Source of the DNA: Chitinophagaceae bacterium UBA2467
GTDB taxonomy: Bacteria; Bacteroidota; Bacteroidia; Chitinophagales; Chitinophagaceae
NCBI GenBank assembly: GCA_002342205.1
Contig: DDPN01000166.1
Location: forward strand, 3,311-8,603
Length of the DNA: 5,293 nucleotides
Reading direction: 5' to 3'
Shown here piece after piece: positions 1 to 5,293 of the stretch. Made by a program: the position numbers and the translations under genes. The notes beneath the pieces were generated by a model. It did no database searches. It was not told where the DNA came from and saw only the letters and a program-made list of their open reading frames with translations. Within the stretch, counting starts at the first letter, position 1. The number at the start of each line of letters is the position of its first letter.

Positions 1-627
1 TTAAGTAGCACCAATCGGAATGCGATGCAATCTGTGCGACGTCTATTTGTTGAACTAGGAACGCGTCAGATTAACAATCCTGTTATTTTGATGACAGATA
101 GTAATGGACAAAACCCTGATGAACATCTTATTCATTTTGCTACGGAGACAGGAGCATTGTTATTAGATGGTTTTGGAGATGGAATTTGTTTAGGCTATCA
201 GTCAAAGGCTAAGATGGATACTATTCAGGTGAAAGGAAGAACCTACTTGCCTGTTAAAGATCAACATCAATTTACCAACAACACAGCCTTTAGTATTTTA
301 CAAGCAACGCGGACTCGTATCTCAAAAACAGAATACATCAGTTGTCCCAGTTGTGGACGCACGCTTTTCGATTTACAGGAAACCACGGCTCGTATTCGTT
401 CGGTAACGCATCATTTAAAAGGCGTCAAAATTGCGATCATGGGGTGCATTGTAAATGGACCCGGCGAAATGGCCGATGCTGATTTTGGTTATGTGGGAAG
501 TGGTCCCGGAAAGATTACCTTGTACAAGAACAAAGAGATTGTCAAGCGTAATGTAGATAGTGCCGTAGCCGTAGATGAACTCATCAATCTCTTAAAGGAG
601 AATGGTGTTTGGGTTGAAAAAAATTAA
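1..627 (+). CDS. ispG: IspG, 4-hydroxy-3-methylbut-2-enyl diphosphate synthase (3' part, 5' end outside window)
   Basis: IspG (GcpE) makes HMBPP from MEcPP in the MEP isoprenoid pathway, using a [4Fe-4S] cluster in the cytoplasm. The frame is open from base 1, so the gene starts to the left and the first ATG in view (base 25) is internal; 208 codons are visible. The C-terminal reductase-like domain is clear. It has a CPSC motif (Cys codons at 343 and 352) and GCIVNGPGE (Cys codon 445, Glu codon 466), which are the three Cys and one Glu cluster ligands known from the E. coli enzyme. The stretch before it (VILMTDSNGQNPDE, then LLLDGFGDGI) does not resemble the short E. coli form. I infer the long form with an extra central domain found in Bacteroidota, plants and Chlamydia. 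The end, with ELINLLKENGVW, looks complete. The stop lies one base before the next gene's preferred start, suggesting co-transcription. Confidence 0.95.
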   Translation, partial: LSSTNRNAMQSVRRLFVELGTRQINNPVILMTDSNGQNPDEHLIHFATETGALLLDGFGDGICLGYQSKAKMDTIQVKGRTYLPVKDQHQFTNNTAFSILQATRTRISKTEYISCPSCGRTLFDLQETTARIRSVTHHLKGVKIAIMGCIVNGPGEMADADFGYVGSGPGKITLYKNKEIVKRNVDSAVAVDELINLLKENGVWVEKN

Positions 628-628
628 G

Positions 629-1321
629 ATGAATAAAAAAATCTGGATTGCACTTTATGGCGTCGTGCTACTTGCACATCTCACAGGTATTGGACTGGAG
701 AGTGAAGTGTTGGCTCGTCTCACTAAGCCTCATCTGATGGTCATTTTGGGATTTTTGATGTGGGAGCAGACACGAGGAATCAAGAACCGACTGATTACTG
801 TTTTTATCGCTGCTCAATTTTTTTCTTGGTGTGGTGATATTTTATTAATGAACGCGGTGGTGGCACCTCGTTTTTTTTTATACGGACTGGGTGCATTTTT
901 AGTAGCACAGTTACTGTATAGTTTTTTCTTTTTTCGTGTCATGCAAAAAGAAAAAATCAAATTCAGCTGGTTGCTGTTTTTCCCCGTATTGATTTATTAT
1001 TCTGTTTTGATTAGTTGGTTGGCTCCGCAATTAGGAGCATTAAAAACACCCGTTGTTATTTACGGCGCTATTATTAGCACGATGCTTTTATTAGCACTTC
1101 ACATGCTCTACATGCCTGCCGTACGCTCAGGTAGATTGTTTATGTTGGGAGCACTTTTGTTTGTTGCTTCAGATTCGGCGTTAGCGATCAATAAATTTAG
1201 TAATCCATTTCCATCAGCCGGACTCATTATCATGATTACGTATGGCCTGGCACAGTTCTTTTTAACTACAGGCGCCTTACAGTACATCCAACGGCAGCAA
1301 TCGCGTCATTCACTTTTTTAA
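629..1321 (+). CDS. YhhN/TMEM86-family membrane protein, putative lysoplasmalogenase
   Basis: This is a hydrophobic 230-residue protein with about eight predicted membrane segments, roughly residues 5-22, 34-46, 55-75, 82-104, 113-132, 140-163, 170-187 and 198-219. The family signatures are present: FSWCGDILLM around residues 65-74 (Asp70), GLGAFLVAQLLY around 86-97, SDSALAINKF around 181-190 (Asp182, Lys189) and TYGLAQFFL around 204-212. Characterised relatives (mammalian TMEM86, some bacterial YhhN proteins) hydrolyse the vinyl-ether bond of lysoplasmalogens. The substrate here is unknown, since plasmalogens are not obvious in aerobic Bacteroidota. I chose the ATG at 629, one base after the ispG stop, because it opens MNKKIWIALYG directly into the first helix. 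An in-frame ATG at 602 would add nine residues and overlap ispG by 26 bases. The stop shares a base with the nadB start (TAATG), so translation is probably coupled. A run of nine T (871-879) lies inside the gene, and the frame is intact. Confidence 0.85.
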   Translation: MNKKIWIALYGVVLLAHLTGIGLESEVLARLTKPHLMVILGFLMWEQTRGIKNRLITVFIAAQFFSWCGDILLMNAVVAPRFFLYGLGAFLVAQLLYSFFFFRVMQKEKIKFSWLLFFPVLIYYSVLISWLAPQLGALKTPVVIYGAIISTMLLLALHMLYMPAVRSGRLFMLGALLFVASDSALAINKFSNPFPSAGLIIMITYGLAQFFLTTGALQYIQRQQSRHSLF

Positions 1322-2928
1322 TGCATATGCAGCAGACAGATTTTTTAGTTATTGGTTCAGGAATTGCAGGACTTAGTTTCGCAATCAAATGCGCACAGGA
1401 GTTTCCTGATCGAACGATTTTAGTAATCACTAAAGCATCTGCTGATGAGACTAACACAAAATATGCGCAAGGCGGCATTGCAGTGGTAAGTGATACGGCT
1501 ACTGATAGTTTTGAACAACATATTGAAGACACACTAATTGCCGGTGATGGACTTTGTAATGAAGCAATTGTTCGCAAGGTAGTGGAAGAAGGACCTGCGC
1601 GCGTAGAAGAGATTATTGAGTGGGGCGCGCAATTTGATAAAGACGATCAGGGAATTTTCAAAAAAGGAAAAGAAGGCGGACATTCTGCTCACCGCATTTT
1701 ACACCACAAGGATGTCACAGGGCAGGAAATGGAGCGCGCGCTATTGCAGGCAGTAGAATCTTTTTCAAATATCCAATTGATCAAGCACTGTTTTGTGGTT
1801 GATCTGATTACCCAACACCACAGAGGCTATTTGGTTACTAAATCTACACCCGATATTGTTTGTTACGGTGTATATGTGTTGAACAGAGAAACGAATACGA
1901 TTGATAAAATACTTTCTCGCGTCACTGTGCTTGCAACCGGTGGGGTAGGGCAAGTGTATCGTACCACCACTAATCCCGCTATTGCAACCGGAGATGGAGT
2001 GGCAATGGCATACAGAGCAAAGGGTCGTATTGAAAATATGGAGTTTATCCAGTTTCATCCGACGGCTTTGTATGAACCGGGTTTACGTGGGCAGGCTTTT
2101 TTGATTACTGAAGCGGTACGTGGCGAAGGTGGTATTCTTCGCAATCATCAGGGTGATGACTTTATGCGTCATTATGATACACGTAAAGATTTAGCTCCGC
2201 GTGATATTGTAGCCAGGGCCATTGACTCTGAAATGAAAAAGTCGGGAACCGAGCATGTGTGGTTAGACTGTCGACACTTGGATGAAAAAAAATTCAAAGA
2301 GCATTTTCCAAACATCTACGAAAAATGTCTTTCCATCGGCATTAATATTCATCAGCAGCAAATCCCAGTTGCACCGGCCGCGCATTACAGTTGTGGAGGT
2401 ATTAAAACCAATGAATGGGGTGCTACCTCTATTGTTAATTTATATGCGTGTGGCGAGTGCGCGAGCACGGGTGTACACGGCGCCAATCGGTTGGCGAGTA
2501 ACTCGCTTTTAGAGGCTATGGTATTTGCACATCGTTGTTTTACGGATGCAAAAAATAAAATCGCGACTATCGATTTTCAACAAGATATTCCAGACTGGAA
2601 TGCAAAAGGAACCACAGAGCCGCGCGAAATGATTTTGATTACGCAGAGTTTGAAAGAGTTGCAACAAATCATGAGTGATTATGTAGGGATTGTCCGAAAC
2701 GATATTCGTTTGCAACGTGCCTCACGCCGATTGGATTTGCTTTTTGAAGAGACTGAACAATTATACCAAAATACCACCGTGTCTCCCCAGCTATTGGAGC
2801 TACGCAATATGATTACGATTGGTTATTTGATAGTGAAATGTGCAAGTTTTCGCAAAGAAAGTCGTGGACTGCATTATAACACTGATTATCCCGGTCAAGG
2901 ATCCATGGCACAAAATATTGTACTCTGA
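1321..2928 (+). CDS. nadB: L-aspartate oxidase NadB
   Basis: NadB oxidises L-aspartate to iminoaspartate with FAD, the first step of de novo NAD synthesis, and passes the product to quinolinate synthase NadA. Its 535 residues match the usual length (E. coli about 540). In order: the FAD-binding GSGIAG at residues 12-17; NTKYAQGG at 45-52; FHPTALYEPG with His246; the EAVRGEGG loop; APRDIVARAI with Arg294; HYSCGG with His355; the second FAD contact GECASTGVHGANRLASNSLLE at 378-398; and a helical C-terminal domain ending in RKESRGLHYNTDYP from residue 511. His246, Arg294 and His355 appear to match the E. coli active-site residues His244, Arg290 and His351. The HGANRLASNSLLE and C-terminal motifs favour NadB over the related succinate dehydrogenase and fumarate reductase subunits. 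The start ATG overlaps the upstream stop by one base; a second in-frame ATG at 1327 is an alternative. No Shine-Dalgarno is visible, as is normal in Bacteroidota. nadA and nadC are not in the window. Confidence 0.97.
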   Translation: MHMQQTDFLVIGSGIAGLSFAIKCAQEFPDRTILVITKASADETNTKYAQGGIAVVSDTATDSFEQHIEDTLIAGDGLCNEAIVRKVVEEGPARVEEIIEWGAQFDKDDQGIFKKGKEGGHSAHRILHHKDVTGQEMERALLQAVESFSNIQLIKHCFVVDLITQHHRGYLVTKSTPDIVCYGVYVLNRETNTIDKILSRVTVLATGGVGQVYRTTTNPAIATGDGVAMAYRAKGRIENMEFIQFHPTALYEPGLRGQAFLITEAVRGEGGILRNHQGDDFMRHYDTRKDLAPRDIVARAIDSEMKKSGTEHVWLDCRHLDEKKFKEHFPNIYEKCLSIGINIHQQQIPVAPAAHYSCGGIKTNEWGATSIVNLYACGECASTGVHGANRLASNSLLEAMVFAHRCFTDAKNKIATIDFQQDIPDWNAKGTTEPREMILITQSLKELQQIMSDYVGIVRNDIRLQRASRRLDLLFEETEQLYQNTTVSPQLLELRNMITIGYLIVKCASFRKESRGLHYNTDYPGQGSMAQNIVL

Positions 2929-2940
2929 TTCAAGCAGAGT
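2922..2940 (+). other. Small hairpin across the nadB stop codon
   Basis: ACTCTG (2922-2927) and CAGAGT (2935-2940) form a perfect 6-base-pair stem with a 7-base loop, and the stem covers most of the nadB stop codon. No T-run follows, so it is not a standard intrinsic terminator. It might slow exonucleases, attenuate read-through or be chance. Confidence 0.3.
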
Positions 2941-2953
2941 GACAGCGGTCAGT

Positions 2954-2961
2954 TATCTTTG
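2954..2961 (+). promoter_or_regulatory. Candidate Bacteroidota -7 promoter element before the acyltransferase gene
   Basis: TATCTTTG fits the Bacteroidota -7 consensus TAnnTTTG exactly and lies in the 37-base gap before the acyltransferase. No clear -33 TTTG sits at the expected distance upstream; the best is a weak TTCAAG at 2929-2934. If the element is used, transcription would begin almost at the ATG at 2966, giving a very short or absent leader. The call is therefore tentative. Confidence 0.35.
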
Positions 2962-2965
2962 AAAC

Positions 2966-3850
2966 ATGTCTTTACTGGTTCGCCTATTTTTTCAATTACT
3001 ATCGCTGTTGCCGTTTGCTTTTTTTCATGCATTAGGCAGTTTTGCGGCTTTTATTTTACACCGCGTCGTGAAATATCGCCGAGCGCTTATTGAACAAAAT
3101 ATTCGGCAGGCCTTTCCTTCTATTACACAGCAGGAATTGGATCGGGTTATAAAATCCTTTTACCGAAATTTCGCCGATACATTTACGGAGTCCATAAAAA
3201 TGCTGACGCTTTCCAGACGTGCAATAAAAAAGCGTTGCACAATAGACCTCACCCTCGTGAGCGAGTTACTCAAAGAAGGAAAGTCTGTACAGTTAATGGC
3301 TGCACACCAGTTTAATTGGGAATATGTCAATCAGGTTATTCCTCCTGCAATTCCTGCACCGTATTATTTTGTGTATCGAACCATTCAATCTCCTGCTTTT
3401 AATCAGCTTTTTTTATATCTACGCACCAGACAGGGTGGTAGAGCTGTTTCTGCCGAGGAGTTTTTAGAAAAACGCGATGAAATTTTTGCGCAGCCTTCCG
3501 CATTAATATTAGGGGCTGACCAAAATCCCAGTCGACCCGCTACTGCGCGTTGGATGAATTTTTTTGGAAAGCCAACTCCTTTTCATGTCGGTCCAGCAAA
3601 GGGTGCCATAACGCATAACGCTGCCATGGTGATGCTAAACTTAAAACGCAAAAAACGCGGCTATTACCATTTGGAATGCAAGCTGATCACTGATAATGCA
3701 GCGCGCTATTCCATTGATGAGCTGACCTGGCTCTATAAAACAGAAGCAGAAAAAGTAATTCAGGAAGATCCTACCAATTATTTATGGAGTCACCGCCGGT
3801 GGAGACATGAGTGGAATGCTTCTTACGCGCCTATTTATCAGGGAAATTAA
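2966..3850 (+). CDS. LpxL/HtrB-type lysophospholipid acyltransferase family protein
   Basis: This 294-residue protein belongs to the LpxL/HtrB acyltransferase superfamily, which attaches secondary acyl chains to lipid A at the inner membrane, or acylates other lysolipids. A hydrophobic N-terminal segment (about residues 5-32) should anchor it. The catalytic HX4E motif is HQFNWE, with His114 and Glu119. Further family features are the NIRQAFP segment at 45-51, ADQNPSR at 184-190 and the C-terminal WSHRRWR at 274-280. Length is normal for Bacteroidota members. The segment VGPAKGA (208-214) stands where I recall homologues having a G-x-E-x-x-A pattern, so the Glu may be replaced by Ala. The start is placed at 2966 because MSLLVRLFFQLLSLLPF gives the expected short N-terminus before the anchor. 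The gene follows nadB after 37 bases, so it may be read through from that unit or have its own promoter. Its donor and acceptor cannot be deduced from sequence, so no gene symbol is given. Confidence 0.9.
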   Translation: MSLLVRLFFQLLSLLPFAFFHALGSFAAFILHRVVKYRRALIEQNIRQAFPSITQQELDRVIKSFYRNFADTFTESIKMLTLSRRAIKKRCTIDLTLVSELLKEGKSVQLMAAHQFNWEYVNQVIPPAIPAPYYFVYRTIQSPAFNQLFLYLRTRQGGRAVSAEEFLEKRDEIFAQPSALILGADQNPSRPATARWMNFFGKPTPFHVGPAKGAITHNAAMVMLNLKRKKRGYYHLECKLITDNAARYSIDELTWLYKTEAEKVIQEDPTNYLWSHRRWRHEWNASYAPIYQGN

Positions 3851-3868
3851 TTTCGTACCAATTATTTT
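3844..3868. terminator. A/T-only imperfect inverted repeat at the convergent junction (possible weak bidirectional terminator)
   Basis: The arms AAATTAATT (3844-3852) and AATTATTTT (3860-3868) pair at eight of nine positions around a 7-base loop. They cover both stop codons of the tail-to-tail genes. The stem has no G-C pair, so it would be weak. Its location between converging genes is the main reason to consider termination. Confidence 0.2.
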
Positions 3869-4200
3869 AAAAGCTGATCCATAAAATGGGTCAACGCGCG
3901 CATACGATCCAAATTGATCGAGTAGTAAATAAATTTCCCTTCGCGGGTAGTGTTCACAAAACCTGCTTTACGGAGTATCGCCAAATGTTGAGATGCCACT
4001 GATTGTTCAACACGCAGGTGGATATAAATTTCTGTAACCGTTACTTTCCCTTTTTGATCGATCAGTTGTAAAATCTGTTGACGCAGCTTATGATTCAATG
4101 CACGCAAAATGACACTGGTCTTTTTTAATAGAAATAGATCCAGGTTCACCACTTGTTCAGGCTCTGAAGAATCATGTATGGAAAGCGTGTAAGAGTGCAT
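3862..4200 (-). CDS. ArsR-type winged-helix transcriptional regulator without cysteines
   Basis: This is a 112-residue DNA-binding protein with the ArsR/SmtB fold. LRALNHKLRQQILQLI (about residues 32-47) is the conserved early helix. VTVTEIYIHLRVEQSVASQHLAILRKAGFV (53-82, broken here only by helix turns) is the helix-turn-helix, with recognition helix about 66-79. REGKFIYYSI (86-95) is the beta wing. The C-terminal helix (97-112) should form the dimer interface. The classic metal site in the third helix (ELCVCDL in ArsR) is absent, and the protein has no cysteine at all. It is therefore unlikely to sense arsenic, cadmium or zinc through thiols, and the effector is unknown. It lies 35 bases downstream of tsaB on the same strand. 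A perfect dyad in that gap, ending five bases before the ATG, could be its own operator. No other ATG occurs before residue 100, so the start is well fixed. Confidence 0.88.
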   Translation of the reverse strand: MHSYTLSIHDSSEPEQVVNLDLFLLKKTSVILRALNHKLRQQILQLIDQKGKVTVTEIYIHLRVEQSVASQHLAILRKAGFVNTTREGKFIYYSINLDRMRALTHFMDQLLK

Positions 4201-4205
4201 AGCTA

Positions 4206-4227
4206 GGTAAAGGTACCATCATTTACC
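4206..4227. promoter_or_regulatory. Perfect dyad GGTAAA-N10-TTTACC, candidate operator of the ArsR-type gene
   Basis: The arms GGTAAA (4206-4211) and TTTACC (4222-4227) are exact inverted repeats separated by 10 bases, so their centres lie 16 bases apart. A smaller palindrome GGTACC (4212-4217) sits between them. The dyad fills most of the 35-base gap between tsaB and the regulator gene and ends five bases before its start codon. Autoregulation is usual in the ArsR family, which makes this a plausible operator. A terminator is less likely because no T-run follows on either strand. Confidence 0.4.
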
Positions 4228-4235
4228 CGCAAATA

Positions 4236-4901
4236 CTATGACTTTGAACCACTGTAAAATTCTTTAACATAAAATGGTGTACAATAAGCCAGATCGGCAA
4301 ATTCTTTTTTTAGAAACTTCCCTAGCGCAATCGAAATCATTGCTGCCGCTGTCGCGGAAGCAGTTGAAAAACTTGCCTTATCAGAGGAACAGAGTGGTTT
4401 GAATTTTTCCATCCCGTTTCCGCAGAAAATAATTTTATGAGTCTCGAGCTCAGCTAAAAAACTCTCTGCGTTCAGGATCAGTGCTTGCGCGGGTTGAATT
4501 TCCTGTAAGGATGCGTCATAGATCGCATAATACACTTCCATGCGTCTTGCATCAATCATGGGGCAGATCCAAGCATTTGAATCACATTCGACAACGGATG
4601 CCATCAATTGAAGCGTTGGAATAGTGATCAATGGTTTTTCAAGTGCATAGCAAAGTCCTTTTGCTGTGCTTAGTCCAACCCGAAGACCTGTGTATGACCC
4701 CGGACCAATAGTTACACTAACGGCGTCCAGCTTGTCAAGCGAAAGATTTATTTCATGCATCGCTTCTTGTAGTGCAGTATGTATCCAAGATGCGTGATCA
4801 AATTGATTCGCGTTCAATTTTTCAACAAGCAATGTGTCATTTGCTGAGATTGCAATGGATGCAATCTGTCCTGCTGTGTCTATATGAAGTACAAATGACA
4901 T
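4236..4901 (-). CDS. tsaB: TsaB, tRNA threonylcarbamoyladenosine (t6A37) synthesis subunit
   Basis: TsaB (YeaZ) is the dimerisation partner of TsaD. With TsaE it supports transfer of the threonylcarbamoyl group, made by TsaC, to A37 of ANN-decoding tRNAs in the cytoplasm. The 221 residues are a normal length. The N-terminal LHIDTAGQIASIAI (5-18) is the first ASKHA strand pair, IGPGSYTGLRVGLSTAKGL (65-83) is the family hallmark, MIDARRMEVYYAIYD (115-129) opens the second lobe, and CGNG (160-163) with the C-terminal YCTPFYVKEF (206-215) completes the family pattern. Absence of the metal-binding histidines of TsaD and the short length separate it from that paralogue. The start ATG lies one base after the stop of the dehydrogenase-like gene (TAACATG), so the two are very probably co-transcribed and translationally coupled. 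tsaC, tsaD and tsaE are not in the window. Confidence 0.95.
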   Translation of the reverse strand: MSFVLHIDTAGQIASIAISANDTLLVEKLNANQFDHASWIHTALQEAMHEINLSLDKLDAVSVTIGPGSYTGLRVGLSTAKGLCYALEKPLITIPTLQLMASVVECDSNAWICPMIDARRMEVYYAIYDASLQEIQPAQALILNAESFLAELETHKIIFCGNGMEKFKPLCSSDKASFSTASATAAAMISIALGKFLKKEFADLAYCTPFYVKEFYSGSKS

Positions 4902-4902
4902 G

Positions 4903-5293
4903 TTATGCGTACACTTCTTCTTTTAACAGGGAAGCAGGTTTATAACGAGGTGACTCGGCACTTAATTTTTCAAGTAAGTGAAGTACGTGAGCTTTACCTA
5001 TTTTTTCTGCCCAGGCAAAAGGTCCCATTGGGTAATTGGTGCCTAATTGCATGGCCAGATCAATTTGATTTTTATCACTGACTCCTTCGCTGAGAGCGAG
5101 ATAGGCTTCGTTAATGATAGAGCAAAGTACACGAGGGGCTATGAAGCCTATTTGATCTTTCACCCACTCTGGCTGTCGATTCAATTTTAAAAATGCTTCT
5201 TCTAGTTGATTGAGCATCGATTCATTTTCACAAACAAGTTCTATTCTTTCTTTTTCTAAAAAACCGGTCCATCCGTTTAATCGGCAAAATCCA
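4903..5293 (-). CDS. 3-hydroxyacyl-CoA dehydrogenase-family protein, C-terminal part, divergent active site (5' end outside window)
   Basis: The frame is open to the right edge; 129 codons are visible and the ATG at 5215-5217 is internal. The C-terminal domain of the 3-hydroxybutyryl/3-hydroxyacyl-CoA dehydrogenase family is recognisable: GFI-x-x-R (5131-5148), then INEAYLALSEGV, IDLAMQLGTNYPMGP and AWAEKIG. Family members oxidise 3-hydroxyacyl-CoA with NAD. Here the expected HFFNP motif, with the catalytic His, appears replaced by RLNGW (5269-5283), and the Asn of the usual GFIVNR is Pro (codon 5134-5136). Activity on the standard substrate is therefore doubtful. I recall a short Chitinophagaceae subfamily annotated as 3-hydroxybutyryl-CoA dehydrogenase with a similar R-[IL]-NGW-x-GFL segment. 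The Rossmann NAD-binding domain would lie outside the window, so its integrity cannot be judged. The gene ends one base before tsaB. Confidence 0.82.
   Translation of the reverse strand, partial: GFCRLNGWTGFLEKERIELVCENESMLNQLEEAFLKLNRQPEWVKDQIGFIAPRVLCSIINEAYLALSEGVSDKNQIDLAMQLGTNYPMGPFAWAEKIGKAHVLHLLEKLSAESPRYKPASLLKEEVYA

Noticed and set aside
602..628. Upstream ATG at 602 as the yhhN start
   Set aside because: It would add nine residues and overlap ispG by 26 bases. The ATG at 629 directly after the ispG stop gives a more natural N-terminus, though 602 cannot be excluded.
1266..1577. Minus-strand open frame across the yhhN-nadB junction
   Set aside because: It is antisense to two well-supported genes, including the NadB FAD-binding region, and its protein resembles no family I know.
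1765..2058. Minus-strand open frame inside nadB
   Set aside because: It lies wholly opposite conserved NadB coding sequence and is Cys/His-rich in the irregular way typical of shadow frames.
2282..2512. Plus-strand open frame inside nadB in another frame
   Set aside because: It overlaps the most conserved NadB motifs (HYSCGG and HGANRLASN), which fix the true frame.
2509..2715. Minus-strand open frame inside nadB
   Set aside because: It is antisense to the NadB C-terminal domain, with no family resemblance or start signal.
4208..4232. Possible Bacteroidota promoter for the ArsR-type gene on the minus strand (TACCTTTA with TTTG upstream)
   Set aside because: TACCTTTA lacks the final G of TAnnTTTG, and the TTTG is only 14 bases away, shorter than the usual spacing. 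The bases overlap the dyad, which explains them better.
1..5293. Search for a novel defence, mobile or repeat-based system
   Set aside because: Almost every base is accounted for by seven housekeeping-type genes, the gaps are under 40 bases, and I saw no transposase, integrase, direct-repeat array, tRNA or toxin-antitoxin pair.

Overview
The window looks like an ordinary chromosomal segment of a Bacteroidota bacterium, probably of the Chitinophagales/Chitinophagaceae type. The clues are the IspG fragment with the CPSC/GCIVNGPGE iron-sulfur ligands, gene starts with no Shine-Dalgarno sequence, a TAnnTTTG-type promoter element before the acyltransferase gene, and a short, divergent 3-hydroxyacyl-CoA dehydrogenase-like protein next to tsaB. 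This placement rests on recalled family features, not on a search.

Layout. Four genes run on the + strand. They are the 3' part of ispG (isoprenoid precursor synthesis, cut by the left edge), a YhhN/TMEM86 membrane protein (putative lysoplasmalogenase), nadB (L-aspartate oxidase, NAD synthesis) and a lysophospholipid/lipid A-type acyltransferase. The first three are packed almost without spacing: one base between ispG and yhhN, and a TAATG overlap between yhhN and nadB. They look like one transcription unit. The acyltransferase follows after 37 bases, which contain a small hairpin and a consensus -7 promoter element. Three genes run on the - strand and converge on the acyltransferase. In transcription order they are the 3' part of a 3-hydroxyacyl-CoA dehydrogenase-family gene (cut by the right edge), tsaB (tRNA t6A synthesis) one base later, and, after 35 bases, a cysteine-free ArsR-type winged-helix regulator. 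The two groups meet tail to tail with 11 bases between stop codons.

How the genes work together. The + strand group mixes housekeeping metabolism (isoprenoids, NAD) with membrane lipid handling (YhhN, acyltransferase). No single pathway unites them, and the grouping looks like co-expression of core genes. The - strand group joins a degenerate dehydrogenase-like protein, tRNA modification and a regulator.

I see no mobile element, CRISPR array, RNA gene or convincing novel system. The points most worth checking are the dehydrogenase-like protein, which appears to lack the canonical catalytic His and Asn residues, and a perfect dyad just upstream of the ArsR-type gene that could be its operator. 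There is no gene-free stretch longer than 40 bases.
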